A stretch of 64,000 nt of DNA. Origin: Struthidea cinerea. Its lineage: Eukaryota > Chordata > Aves > Passeriformes > Corcoracidae. Location: positions 4,544,936-4,608,935 of the forward strand of contig VZTI01001048.1 of NCBI GenBank assembly GCA_013397865.1, read 5' to 3'. Under the pieces are notes generated by a model. The model saw nothing but the letters and a program-made list of their open reading frames with translations. It was not told the DNA's origin and made no database searches. Made by a program: the position numbers and the translations under genes. Positions 12,192-26,861 of this stretch are shown here, in pieces (the stretch's first letter is position 1; each line of letters starts with the position of its first letter).

Positions 12192-14858
12192 GCCTGCACC
12201 CTCCCGCCCACCCTCTTGCTCACACACCAGGATGGACAGACAGCCAGTGATGACATCCTATTCCCCCTCTCTTGGGAGAATTATTCACAGCAGCTCCTGA
12301 CCAGTGAAAGCCTTTCCAAACAGAATCCAAGTATGTTGTGGTTCTGTTTTTAATTTCAAAGCTCTCGATGTATTCACAAGCGAACACAGCCACAGTAACC
12401 ACCTGGATAATTTATAAAGTATTTTTTCTCTTCGTTGTTCATTTGCCAAGGACTCAAGTCTTGATCACCCAGAGCTGCCTGGTTACCAAAGAGCAGTGTC
12501 ACCCTGAAATATTAAAACAAACCCTAATAGCAAGAACCAAGCAAATCAATATAAATTGCCTTATTCCTCTCAATATCTTCTGTATAAAAGCAAGCAGAAC
12601 CTCTTTTTTCTTCTTAACTACTACAGCACCAGACAGACAGCACAGTTTTGATTTTCAGTCCATCTTTTGTTTCACACAAATAACAACAGTGTTTCTGAAA
12701 TTACTTTAGCAATTTCTGTGACAAGAATGATGGCTGACTGTAATTACCCATTAGCAGATATTAAAAGGGAATCGGGAATCTATAAACATGCAGTAGAATA
12801 ATTGAAGGAGATTAGTAGCTGAATTATGAATCTCAAGTAAAAATAATCTCCAGTCTAGTGGACTCCACAACTAATTCAGTCTAGGAAATGAACTTTAGCA
12901 ATCCAAAGACCACAGGAAATACCATTCATGTTAAAGACAACACTTCTTCCTTTTAGACTTTGCTTTCAAATGCCAGCCTGCAGCCACCTTGGGTTTTTCT
13001 ACTCATACAAAAATATTGAGAGGAGAACAGGTGTGTTTTTAATGATCTATCTGCTAGCAGTGAGTTTCTTTACAAAGGTGAACCTCTTTTTATATATATT
13101 TTGAAGTTTTTTGTGTGAAATTTCACCTTTCTTACTGAAGAGCTCCTTCTGCAATACAGAAAAAAAAAAATCTTACTTATATTCACCTTCTATTTTCTCA
13201 CAAAAAGTGAGCATACCCACTTCAGCACTCAGAACTATATTTACATTAAAAAGCCAAATCAATACAAAAAGTAGACTTTAATTCGAAAAAAAAAAAATAG
13301 CTCATGACATGTCAGAGCAATCAGTGACACTACATCCCTTAGGCTTTGCCCTTGAACATTGAAAGCCACGGCAATGATAGTGCTAAATGTACTGCAAAGA
13401 AAGCGTTGAAACTGAACTTTTTAAATTCACATTCTTATTTTGGTAGATTGTGTCTTCTCATAATGTTTGTTCTACAATATTTTTTAAAGTAGGAATAAAT
13501 AACAAGTTGTTTAATTTGGAAACAGTCCTTCAGTCTTTCGTACAAGTGGAAGATGTGAAATAACAGAGGCTGTGGTTTCGTAAGCTGCCGAGTCCAAGAG
13601 CCAGCTCTGACCAGCCAAAGGAGGAGGTCTGGCCCCCTCAGACCCTCCATCCTGAGCCAGGTACCTGCACCCAGCTCCTGTGTGCTCTCTGCAGAGTCCA
13701 TTCACCAAAGACAGCAACAGAAAGCCAATTTTGGCAGGTCACTTCCCTGTCAGGGTGGAGCAGTGCAGCAGGTAGCAGAGATGCAGATGAGCTCCGGAGC
13801 TGGCCCAGGGTTTGGAAAGGAAAAGCAAACCACAAGTAGGAAAGCAAGCACAGCAGTGAGCTCTTAAACTGACTCATCACTTCTCACAGGTCCACAGCCT
13901 AAGAAAAAGAATATCAAGGGTACCACTGCTAAAGCTGACGGTGGCGGGAGGGTATTTGTTGCTCATTTTTAACTACTAGTACTATTACAGGATGTGCTTT
14001 GCAGGAAGAGATTACAGTCACAGAAAGAAATCTCTGTGCTACTGATCCAGGTAGGACAGAAAACGGTGACAGAATATGGTTCAGAAAACTGATCGGCAAT
14101 CTAAGACAAGCTCACAAACTAAGTTAGTAAAAAAGAAAGAAAAGTCCATATAACCAGACTGATGCAACAGAACTATATGTGAGAGTTTACTACTATTCTA
14201 AGGTACTTTTTATTGTGAAAACATGTAATGGTTCAACCAACAAATCTATTAAGCCTTATAATTAAGTGCTGGGTCTGGCTCAGCAGGGCGGAGGAGGAAG
14301 CAGTCCTTTTATAACACTGGTTTTCATAAGCAGCAAACTCCAGGGTGTAAAAAGATACATCACACCAGAAGGGAATTGAGCTGTGCTTTGCATCTTTCAA
14401 AACCAAGGTGTGTGATTATTTCTTGACTTCCTGACCCCCTGTCAAACCTTACAGATAGATTTTCTGACTTTAGCTGATTTAAAATTGAACTTACCACTGC
14501 AAAAGTCAATATTGCCCTTACACTTTCAGTTTTCAGACCTATTTAAAATTCATGTCTTTGAACACAGTGTCCTCAGAAGCCAGGATAGCTTTTCACTGTG
14601 TAATTTCAGTTTAATTATATCAAAAGCAGAGTGCTTGTGCAGTTATTGAAAGTACTAAAACCTGCAATATTGAGCTATATAAACTGCAGAAAAAAACCTG
14701 AAATGCAGATCATTAAATTTCAGCACTATGGGGAAAAATACTTTCAGCTGAGACAGAAATAGGGGCAGGGTCTTTGTGTGTGTAAGCCCTAATAATTTCT
14801 ACTAGAATATCCCTGATTTTCACAGAAAGTAAAACTCCTGACATTTTCAGAAGATCTG

Positions 14859-14865
<7 letters not shown>

Positions 14866-14889
<24 letters not shown>
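14866..14889 (+). repeat. A24 homopolymer
   Basis: An uninterrupted run of 24 A in the predicted ADCY7 5' intron. No retroposed sequence is recognised in front of it. Confidence 0.95.
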
Positions 14890-17800
14890 GGTCACACTAG
14901 GTAATACTGAGTCTCTATTGAAATCAGCAATAAAACAAAAATTCAAGAAAGGTGTGTTTGAACGGTCAATTTTTTTTTTTCAGGCACTGTCCCATTTAGG
15001 TTACAGACAGAATTACAGCAAATAGCAAAATTCCTCAGGCTGACAAGTTTTCTATGCTCAGTATAATTAATTACACTTAGAATGAATTCTCTGTCACCTG
15101 TATTGCAATATTCTGAATATGCCTCAGACAATCTATTTCAGTAAAGCAGTCAAGAAGCACAGATGTGACAGAGCCAGAGTACTGGGATGTAACTGGACTC
15201 TTCTATGAGTAGATACAACAACAGACGTGCAAAAAGTAAAAAAATAAAAATTTTGAAAATCACTGTGAACAAGAGTGTAATGGGCATCACGCATTGCTCT
15301 CATTTTTTCCCAGTCTCACATAGTTATTTAAGGGGAATGTACAGTTCAACACAGAAATGAGTCTTTCCCACCTCTAGGTAAATAGTGTATTTGCACAGAG
15401 CAGGTGCAATGACAATATGGCATGGGAAAAGGCAGGAAGAAGATAAAACCTGCCCTGAGTAAGATGAGAAATCACTTCCTGTTTCAGTTGAGTCCATCTA
15501 AAACCAGTAAAACAGAGAAGGAGGCTCCTCTCTCCCCTACCTGAAATATCCCCACCCCACTGAAGTGAATAAAAATACAAACTGACATCTGAAATTCAAA
15601 CAATGCACTGACATCAACAACGACTTTGGTTTCCTTGACTTTTGTCCCACTCTCTAATTTTTACAGAACAAAGTATTTTTTTAAATTTTTTTGTCAAACA
15701 TGGCTGTTTCTGAATTTCTGCTTACTCAACTCTTCCCGAAACAATGTCACTTTGGACATAAAACTCAGCCCAAGGCCGAGAGATGGACACAGAAAGAACA
15801 TGATTGGGCATCAGTACTCGGAGCAGTGCACTGCAGGGTGGTATTGCAGCACAAATATATTTGTTAATGTATCAAATGCCCTTTGTGAAAGCAAAGCCTT
15901 CATACTATTTAAGGAAGAAGGGGGAAGGTAAGGAGACAGATTAAATCCAAAATCCTCTTCAAATAATGATTAGTACTTCAAGAGTAAGTCCTATCAAATA
16001 TCTGCTTTAAACATCTTATTTCTCTATACTATTTAGTACAGGGGAATTTTAACGTTCCCCAAACTTAACCCTGCAACATTTGTTACACCACCACATCCGT
16101 ACTTCACAGCCAAAAAAACTAAAACTAACACTTGCAATAAGGAAGTTCCCTCCCTTGGAGGTTAAATATTAAAAACACCACCAAGAAGACAGACATTTCT
16201 GAAGGAAGCATTGTTTCTACAGTCATACCCTACCTCGGGACACGAAGCTGTCAAACACCCACAACTCTTTTTAAAAAGTTTTCCAAAATGTAATACCAAG
16301 TTTTGGAAAGGTCCTTCGTGGAGTCATTCTGAAATAAAACAATGCTAAAGGACTGCAGACCTCAGAAATCTTCTATTTCCAGTCTCACTTAATAGCAAAT
16401 CACACTAGAAAACGGTTAGGAGTTGTATACATATTTATCATTGATCCAGACAAAGGGCCACAGGAGCCAAACATTCACAAGGGCCTGGGTGAGCAACTTT
16501 GGATCACAAAGAGGGAAACATGCAGAAGCAGTGAGAGCTTTTCAGTGACAACCAACATGCCTCATGGAATTTTTTTTCCACACTAAGTTTTGATTGTCTA
16601 CAAAGATACTAAAATGTCTGAACACAGAGCTAATCACTATCACTCTCCTTGTTTCATCTTATCTTTCATCTTACCATTTCCAAAGCTTTGACAGCCAGCC
16701 CTGTCAAACTGCTCCCAGCTCCAACAGGACACTGGAAACTTGCACCATGCAAAGAACTGACTCACCAGGGCAAACGTGGATATCCCACCTGGCACAGCTA
16801 AAACAAAGCAGACACTTTTAAATTAAATTCTCCTGAAGCAGCTTTATCCTTTGGATTTGCTGATACTAAGACCAGTTAATGAGTATTAAAGCAGAACTAG
16901 TTAATTCCAAACCTGAAATAATACCCCAGACAAAGCAAACCTTCAGGATGTGGCAAAAATCACTTCTCAAAACAGCTGGCAGTTACTGCCTCAGAGCGAC
17001 GTGAAGTCCACAGAAGAACCTCCCAAACCAGTGAGGCACCACGAACGCCCGAGCGAAGGTTACACTGCTCAGCACCCAGCCAGCCCCAGGGCTGGGCGCT
17101 AAACCCCCACAGCAGCACTGAGAAAGCACTTTTTGCCTGGACTGCAATGCTGAGCTGTGCACAGCAGATTACACCAGGCTTTTATTTACTGGGACCACTG
17201 ATAAGAAATGCATGCTTGTTGTTTGCTTACTGTTACAGGCCACAGGATTCATTGACAAATTCCGTATTTCTCCACTCCACCATGGTCTGTTCACTCATTT
17301 TGGAATTCCTGCAGGATACTGAGTGCAGCCCGCTCAGGTGTAATCCTTGACACTAAATCTTTTGATGTAGCACACACAGGAACCTGCAACAAGACAGGGA
17401 ATCTTTACTCCAATGACCACTGCAGGCATTAACAATGCTTCATTTCTTCCCTCATAGTTCAAGGAAGAAAAATATACTCAATCTCCATCATACATTTTAT
17501 GAACCTTTATCCAGACAATCAGTAGAAGTACTTAACCAACTGTGGCATGCTGCAGCATGAGTATAACTTGATTGAAACACTTCATCATAGTTGGAAATGC
17601 CTGAGAGGAGGCTCAAGACTGATGAGAGGCATCATTTTTATGCTAACTGATCCCAACGCGTTTCAAGCAAGGCCTGCATGACAGCAAAGGGCACTGCTAA
17701 AAATAGGGTAAGAATGTGTAACTAACTTTCACAACATTATAGATAATGAAAGCCCTAAGTTTTTCAGTAAGTTTTGTTACACACAAGATCAAATACCAGC

Positions 17801-20800
17801 AATTAAAAAAAAAAAACACAACACTCCAAGAAGGGCAACTTAAATTAAAAAAAAATATAATTCAAAACTACTCAAAATACTGCAGATCAGCAAATATTAC
17901 AATATGGCAGGAAAACAACTGAAAAAAAACCAAAACCACACCAACAAAACATTCCCTCCCTGGACCTTGTAACTCTGGATAAAGACTTATCTACTGCTAG
18001 TGTGGGAATGAAGATATTCTGACACTAAGTTTGCTTGTCTTGGAGTACAAGAAGGGCAGAAATGCATATTCCTAGGCTGTTGTGAACAGAAAATTGTGTC
18101 TCCAGTTAGGCAGATGATGACAAGACATGGTTAGGTATCATCCTTGAACCCAGTGCACCAGGTATCTAGCAGGGGAGTTCATATCACACATAACAGCTCT
18201 TGGCTTTGTCTCATTCTCTTCCTGCTTTATCCTCTTCATATGCATTCTGGGAACAACTCTGCAGATATGACAGGATGCCAAAGAAGTTCAACACCTCAGC
18301 ACAGTACCAGGCACTGGCAGCAGCCCTGGTTCCTCACTGTTCCTTGTTGGAATCCAGCGCACGCTCACCAGGGGCAGGAACCAGGACCAGGAGTAAATGG
18401 TTACAGAGCAGGGTTGAAACAATGACCCAAAGAGAGGCCCAGAGCAGGAATTCTGAATTACGATGCCACTGAGGAAGCTGATACAAGTTAAACAGCTGTG
18501 CTGGGAAGAGACAGTATCAACATCTACTTCACTGCTCACCCCAAAGCTCTGTCACAAGGGACCCACTTTGGAAAGCAAAAGGCAAGGGAAACTGCCAAAT
18601 AATCTGGCATAAAATCAGAGTGGATGCAAAGTATTTTATCACAACAAGTATTAAAGTAAATCTATTGCCATTTTCTGTTAAATTTTTGGTAAAATATACA
18701 AACTACTTGAACCACCACTCAAAATAGGCACTCCACTCTGTCACAGTGGGTGAAAAGTCCAGCTCATACCTAAGCCCTGGGACAGCTGTGGCCATTTCCA
18801 TTAGATTTTGGCCAGGAGCTAGCTGTACCTAGCCAAGTCCTACATGCATCAGCATTCATAAAAGTTGGGTGAAAACTGGAAAATATTCATATGAAAAAGG
18901 TCAAAACCCTGACAAAGGCTTTTGGCAGCCTTGGAGAGAGATGAGAGGAAAAACCACAAGATATCTCAGAGAGTTCATCTGAAAAGGCAGATACAAATCT
19001 GATGTGTCTGTGCATGCATAAAAGCAGATAAAAATAAGACTTCATTAAATCTGTTACATGTTCAATTTGGAATGCCTAAATAAGCTGCTGCTTTACTTTC
19101 ACTGTGTTATGTGTCCAATGCTAAGGAGGAGTCTTTGATAATCATGAGCTGCCTCACATTCCTTTGAAATGGACCGGTGTTATCTGGAGAGCAGCACACG
19201 AGGAGGATGCCCCAGAAATATCATAATGCCTTTTAGAAAAATAAACTATGACTTTAAAACTATGTTTTAAAAATAATCTCATGTTTATGAAGGTGCTTAG
19301 TTGTAGTTACTCACATTTACAACACACTCTAGAGAATTAAAATGCAATTTAGAGAATTAACGTAATTACTACACCAAGTTGACAAAGTTTCACAGACTTT
19401 TAATTTTTTGTTTTTTTTAAAAAGCTATGCCTAAAACCATAGTTTTGGCCAGAGCCCTTGATAAACAGTTGTATGCAAGATTTCCTTTAGTTACAGACGG
19501 ATCAAGGTGCTGCTCCCTGCAAGTGTTACCCCGGGGTCAGGTCCTAGGGACAGTATACTTTCTGTCCTACACAGACATTATAAACAAAGATAATGCACAG
19601 CAGAAATACTCCACACCAAAATGTAAAGGGAAGAGACTTAAAATAGAAAAAAGATTCTCTCTGTATTTGTAACTGAAGTTCCTCGGAGGCACAGAGACCA
19701 GTCCGCTGATAAGCAGCAAGTTTCTGACAGTAAAGTGATACACAAAGTGCTTGGAGCCAATTTTTGATCTGCAAGACAGACAAGCCTCTCTGCATTCAAC
19801 ACTAACCACAGGAGCCTATTTCCCTAGCAACAGCTTGTGGGGCGCTTTCATTTTGACTGAAGAACATTTAACCAGTTACATTATGAGCCCTGCACCTTGC
19901 TGCTACAGCAGCAGTTGCTTTTCCCACCTACCAAATTGTTATTTGTGTGGTGTTGCACTGCTGGATCAATGCTGCACCTGCAGCGTAGATTTGCTTTATC
20001 GTGTTTTGGTGGTTTGGGGCTTTTTTGTGTTTTTAACTATCTGAACTTTATCAAGCTAAAACTGGTCAAAAGTCAAAAAAACCCCCAAACCTTACAGCAT
20101 TAAAAAAAGGTAACTTAGTTACTTAGAAAAACCTCTTTTATTTTCCTTCACTTTAAGTTTGGAGTATTAGAGCGCAGAGAAGTACATAACAACAGTCATG
20201 TATATAACAAACACAGCCCTTGATTAATTTTAGGGAGACTTAATTCAACTAAAGGAGACGGAAAATGTACCAAACTAATAATGCAAAATCAACTAGTCAC
20301 CATCAGATCAAATGGCATAACGAGATAAAAAAATTAAAGTGACAAAAATTGAGAAATTGCAATCTAGGAAGTAACCATTCAAAACTGAGAAAAAGCAATA
20401 TCCTTCAACGAGTATGTAATTGAACTATACAACACATCCATCCCGAGTTTATCTTCAAACACTGAGGAAGGAAACAACAAATTTTCATTAATACTATGCC
20501 CCAACGAAATACAAACCAATAATGGACATAAGCCATAGCCCAAAGGTCCAACCTGCTGGTAGTTTCTTAAAGATAACCATGATTCAAAGACCTCACATTC
20601 TGCACAGAACCCCAAGGAGAAAGCCAGCAGTTACACGTAGGGAAAGTGCTCAACCAAAACCCGTGCAATGAAGCACCTCAGGAGCAGATCTGGGAAGAGA
20701 ATCCAAACTTGAGAGTTCACTGGTCAAATCTTCCCTGGTAGACAGGGAGTTCCTGTAGAAGCACAAATCACCCATTAAATTAGTGCCAGCTGTTCAAAAT

Positions 20801-23800
20801 TCTGATTACTTCTAACTTTTGCTGAAGTTGTTCAGCACGGTTTAAGAACAGGCCTGAGAGCCAACTATTGCCAAAAGCCCAAGAACATTATTTCAATAAC
20901 CACATCCTGTGGTTAAAGCACAATAAATTCCAGAGTTATTTTTCTCCCTTGTAATCCCATATTTCCATCTTTTGCACATACAAATTCTCAAAACCTTCTG
21001 AAGCCCTTAGCCCCTGTATGAGAAGGAAAACTAGTATGTTTAAACCAAAAACTCAAATCCCTTTTCTTTCATCCCTCCTATGGATTTTTTGCTGACAGGC
21101 TCCAAGTGTGTGGTATCCCCTTTCCTCCTAAAGGAACTGACCTAATACCAACATCCACCCACAAAAGATGCCAACAACGTAAATGAATACTCACAAGGCA
21201 TTTTAGGAATACAGTAGTCCCAGGCTTATAAGACACAAATAATTTTTGACTATAACAATTCATTACAGTAAACATCTTTGTTCGCACTTAAATCTTTTGC
21301 TGGACTTTATTCTCCTACTTCCAGAAACTGATATAATTCCTGGAGGAGAATGTCTGTTCAGCTGTGCCAGGAAGCACAATGCTGGGCTTTAAATATCACA
21401 TAAAATAATAATTAAGTTATTGTGTAATAGCATTATATTTTCAAAAATAAATATATAATTAGATAAGAATGCATGATGTTAAGGATAGCAGAATGCCCGT
21501 CCTTCAGCTCCCACTGACAGACATGGTGGTTACAAAAACAACACAGTGAATCAGTGCTGCAAATTCACTTACAGAAACAAGGGGGGATCTTTCATTTAAT
21601 GCTAGTTTTTCAGTAGCAAATGGAATCAGCATCTCTGAGCAAAGGCGTGACAGAACGGGATGAAATCGTGAGGTTCCTGTCATTCCTTTCACGTGGCTGT
21701 AACACCAGCACTGCTTCTGAGGTACAGCTCAAGCTGACACCATTGCCATCGCTGCCTTATTGCTAAGGTACAGCTCCCTGCCCAAGCAGCAAACCTGATA
21801 CAATGGGGGAGGGCCTACACGTGGAATGGGAGGTGTTGGGGATGTGCTCAGTTACAAACATCTTCAGCAGCCAGTGCACGTTTATTCCTAAATCACCATC
21901 CTCCCTACACACAGAGTTTAGGTCAGTTTAATGAACAGAAACCTAGAGAGGAAGTTCTGCTGTTCATTTTAAAGAAATAAACCCACTGGTCCTGGCTGTG
22001 GCTCTGCAACAGGGACGTCTACAGTAATATTTCTCAACAAGTTTCTCCTCCTCTTCCTCCCCACCACTTACTCCTATCTTGTTGCCAAACCATTCTTTCA
22101 GTATGTGCATGTCACTGTTTCTAGGACTACATACAGCCAGTTCAACTCAAAGATAACCATTTGTCTCTCCTAGGTTTTGTTTCTTTTTGCCCAAAAGGCA
22201 GATAGGGTCAGTGATGGTGTGCAGCAGCTTCAAGGGCAGCTCAGCCAGCATAGCTGAGAGCAGTTGGCTGCAGAGCAGAGGCAGAACAACGAGGTGACAG
22301 CAGGAATGTGCACCTTAACCTAAAAATGCTGCTGCTGCTGCCATCATAGGGAGAAAGTGTGCTCCCACTTGTGCCCCAAGATGAGGAGCAGCCCAGAGAG
22401 ATGCTAGGTAAGAGCCAGGAACAGAAGAGATCAGCTTCTCAGGGGAAAACAGACCTCTCAATGCCTTTAGCACTAAGCAAGTAGTCAGGGTGGTCTGAAA
22501 TTCTCTATTTTAACATATGACAAAAGCCATTAACAGTTCAGTTATGCACAGTCCGTGACCTGCAGGAAATAGTCAAGACTGAAAAGAACAGGGACAGATA
22601 AATATATGGAAGCAGGGAAGACTCACCCCAGTCAGATTGGCTCACCACACCTCTGAAAACCGAATGAGGAGATCCAAGATGCTTTCCCAGAGCGGGGAGG
22701 AGAGTTGTAATTGCATCATTTTTCTAGATGAGCAGTGTCAATGATTTAGGCTCCGAGTCAGTCCTGAGCCCGTCAATGCCCTGTGCTGGTCCCTGGGGCA
22801 CTGTGCTATTAGAAGTGATGACTTTCACAACAGGCTGCTGAGCAGGATCCAAACAGAAACACGCTTATTACAGAAAGGAGAACTGCTACTCTATTTTTCA
22901 GTAAGAGCACGAACACGTTGCCAGTACTTTGGGCAACTTCCAGCAGCCAAATTACTGTTAATGTCCAGAATGCTTTCCACTTTTGTCTGGGAGCTTCCAG
23001 GATGAGTAAATAAGACCTCATGTACTCTTATTTCTATCAACATTTCACAGAAAGAAAAAGCCAGGAATAAATCAGACTTGCTAGAATCACCCTGCAAGCA
23101 CTATTCACATCTTCTGACTGCCAGGTTTATGCTTCCACCACTAAATCACACTTCACGTTTGCTGCCTAAAATTCCAGTAATCTCATGAGGAGGAGAAAAA
23201 AAAAGTGCTCTTCCCTTCCAACTCACAATTTTTGCATGACAAGATATACACCAAAAGGATCTGCATTCAAGAGCAGGAAATAGGGAAGGAAGAATTAAGG
23301 GACTTTGCAGATAAAAAGAACTGTTTGAGAAGTTTAGCTCACTCTGTTAGGCAGAAGGGAGCTAAGCACACAAACTGAAAAAATATCAATCGTGTCCAAT
23401 TTGCAGCTTCTAATATGTTTTTTTATCTTGCACACCTTCTAGAGGCTAATCTCCAAACCAAGTACTTTTGCATTTGATTACCATCTCAAAAGACATATGA
23501 GTTCCCAATGATAAAGAAAAGAAAAACCCAAACATTTATGTGTGTAGAGTGTTTCTGATGGAACACAATCCGCACATATTTACAAATCCAAACCCCACAC
23601 ACTAACAGTTCACTCATTTTTGTTGGCTTTAAATTAATTTTAACAAATGAGGCAGAAACTTCTGAAATAGCATATAATGCAAAATATGACAAACCCCACA
23701 TTCATATCTATCACTGAGTTAGCCCACTTCATCCAGGAACTAACATCCAAATGTTTCAGGGTAAGGAAAATCATAAGCCATATGCAACCCTTCAGTGACC

Positions 23801-26800
23801 TTAACTGGGCATAAAACAGGCAAATCTACATTTTCAGGTACACTATATATTACACACAGACATAAAAATGCCATAACCTTTATTTAAATCATAAAACACC
23901 GGTTTACACCCAAAGTTCTACTACTTCATCAGCATGCTAAGTCTAAGCATAGAGACCTACAAGCCAGAAACAAGGAAGAGAAGGAATAAAATGGAAGTGA
24001 AAATGTCTGGTATGTGTTTTTGTTAAAAACCACTCCTTAAAATGACTGTTAGCAATTAATCTGTTCAGGTGCATATATGTTGAACTACACCAATAATTTA
24101 ATCACTGTCTACTTGCTTAATGTACCTATAAGCATATATAAGCACAAAGAAACCCCAGATGATACAGTAAGTTGAAATTAATTATAAGCAAACAGTCAAA
24201 ACTTAGGTCTCAAAACACTGTAATTGCTCCACAGAATTTTTACAAAAAGGCACTGAAAGCACAGAAAAAAGCTTTCTATGTCTTTCCCACAAGCTCCCAG
24301 CTTTAGGTGGAGTTTAAAAAAACGTGTGTGGGGAGACAGCAGATTTGCAAGAAATGTGCAAAAGTTCAAATGACATTCAAAGAAAATCAGTGGAGTAAAA
24401 GAAAAAAGTGTCCCGTTGGGAAACATAGTGTACACTGTCAGTTGCAGATGTCAAGCACAAATTAAGAAAGCATTAAGACAAATTTTTATATGTAGACACT
24501 AGCTAGTGTCTAAATGTGATGAACATGGAAACCAACAATCACTGAACTCTCCACCCAAACCACTGATTTATGAAATCCTGATTTCCGAAAGGGGCTGACA
24601 AAAGAAGTAAAATAAAGTAAAATCAAAGCTGCAAATCAAGCATCCCAAATATAAGAGAGATTTTACATGTACTATGAACGCTAGATGTCCACTTTATCAA
24701 CATCACAGCTGAAAATAAATCTGTATTGTAAACAAAAAGCAAGGACTCAAATCAACCAGAATAAACAAAAGTTAAGATTTTGCAGAAAAATATATTCACG
24801 ACAGCAACTATAATAACTAGTACATCAACTCTTTTAAGAGGTGTTAGATTTTATCCATTTCCTTTAACATTTCCGCCTTTGGCTGAGATGAATCTGGACG
24901 TTAGCACAAAACCATGTTTCCCCAGGGGCTCTGACAGGGCTGTGTGTGAGTGACCTCCCCAGAGCCGATACAGACTGGACACAAGGGGATGCTCCCCCCT
25001 TGCAGCCAGGGAGCAGCACTTGGCTCCTCCTCTGAGCCCCTGAGGGATTGTCCCAGTTTGCTCTGGTTTTATGACCCTCCAGAAAGGATCAAGAGGAGGT
25101 CAGTCTAAGGAACAGGGATGATTCAGTGAATGACGCATCAAGGAACTCGGACTGCGGGTCAAGAAATCCCAAGGAAGAAAAAGCATATTCTCATTCTAGC
25201 AGAAGTCAAAAGAACAGCCAGGAAGCTCATCAATAAAAGCAGATATTTGTGTCAGTACTCTGACTTTGAGCACGCAGTATGTCTAGTTCTGGTCAGAAAT
25301 TAGTCTCTTGCACAAACAAGCTACCATATAAACCAACCCAAGGTAACCGCATCAATACAAAACCCAAAATCGCACATTCCAGAAAGAGAGCATTTAATCT
25401 TCACCATATATTTCTTCAATTAGTATGCTTGAAGTTATTGGGAAATACATGTGAAAAACTAAAGGTCCAAAGAAACTGTTTAAAAGTTTGCTGACTTCTC
25501 CACTAAGACAGGAAGGAAGTTATAAGAATGTTTAAGCCCACTGACACAGCACTGGTGTTTTATCAGAATATTAATGTTAGCAGACATTTTTAGTGGACCC
25601 TAAATCACAAAATTGTGTTTTAAACAAAGCTTTTAGCATTGGACTGCAGAGAAATGCTCACATTCAGCCAAAAAGAGAGAAAAAATCATAAGAGAAGTGG
25701 GAAATCAGCATGCAGTTTTGAAAGGCTTTCTTCTTTTTGTTAACAATTCATAACCAAAAGCTGTGTTTGGCAATACTGCAAGGAAGGTGCAGTAACCCCT
25801 CAGGTTACTACCACGTTATAAAAAAAGGCTTGGCTTTTTTAAAAAGAGAAAGGGTGGGTGAATAAAACTCACCGTTGCCTATCTTCCCTATGCTGTTAGC
25901 GATATAGCAACATAGAAAAGAATTAACAATTGGTGAATAGTTTATGGGAATACAAGCATTCATCCCAAGCAGGTTAGAACTAGAGAAAACTACATCTTGA
26001 GATCATTCCGACGCAGGGTTTACTTCCAATAAAAAGGCACACAATACAGTTTGTGTGCTACAAATGATCTGTCCAAATTATCAAATTATCCAGATTATAA
26101 AGATTTTTTTAAAGGCTACCACGGCAAAGAAAACTACCTACCTAGTTATACCAACAAATTATCAGCAGATCAATTAAAACATGAAGATTAATAGCATGTA
26201 AAATTTCCCATAGTAACTGCCAATGTACAAACTCACAGCCTCCTGTAAAGAAAAGCAGAATAACTGGTCTCACATTTACCTTACGTTGGATAATAGCATA
26301 CACAGGTAATAACCAAGGCATTTTGACTTGCTCCCTGACAACATTTTGTGCAGCCACCCTCCTAGGTTATTGCCTAAAAACTAGTGTGGCTGTAATTATA
26401 ACGTTGCTCCCCTGGTGTAAGAATATACATTTATGTCAGAAGATATTTGTGCAGCCTGTGTGCACTGCTGGGGGAGGTGAGGAAACTCTGCTATCATAAG
26501 CAGCTCTGCTCTGTAATCACAAATTCCTCATGGCTGTCACAGGAGCCTACATCTATCTGAAGTTTGCCTGGACATTCCTAAAGCTCTTTAAACATAAGAG
26601 TCCTTCATTTGACAAGGGGAGCACAGGAAGGGCTGGTTGGATGGCACTGCAAGGAGCAGCACTCAGCCTCCTCTGCAGAATAGGACACCAGCAAAGATCA
26701 TCCACAATCACCTGGCTGTTCCCTAGCAGAGCAGGTGCATACAAAAACCAGTTTTTCAGGTCTGAACTCAAATTGTAGGGTAACCACGCAACAGACCACC

Positions 26801-26813
26801 CAAGGGTCTGCGA

Positions 26814-26861
26814 CTGGCCAGCGGTCACACAGCAGCACAGGGAACCAGAATCAAAGTCTGC
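26814..26861 (+). repeat. MIR/CORE-SINE-like relic (fragment)
   Basis: The stretch reads ctggccagcggtcacacagc, then agcacagggaaccagaatca, then aagtctg. It resembles the core of the ancient tRNA-derived SINE family MIR (gcccaaggtcacacagc..agag.cagga.tcgaacc.ggtctg). The match is short and degenerate and is judged from memory of the consensus, so only the core is delimited. Confidence 0.45.

Noticed and set aside
11567..12353. Long open frames across the N gap on both strands
   Set aside because: The N run has no stop codons by definition, so the frame lengths are artefacts.
18465..18520. Second MIR-like stretch (ccactgaggaagctgatac...)
   Set aside because: Only a loose resemblance, and the diagnostic ggtcacacagc core is missing.
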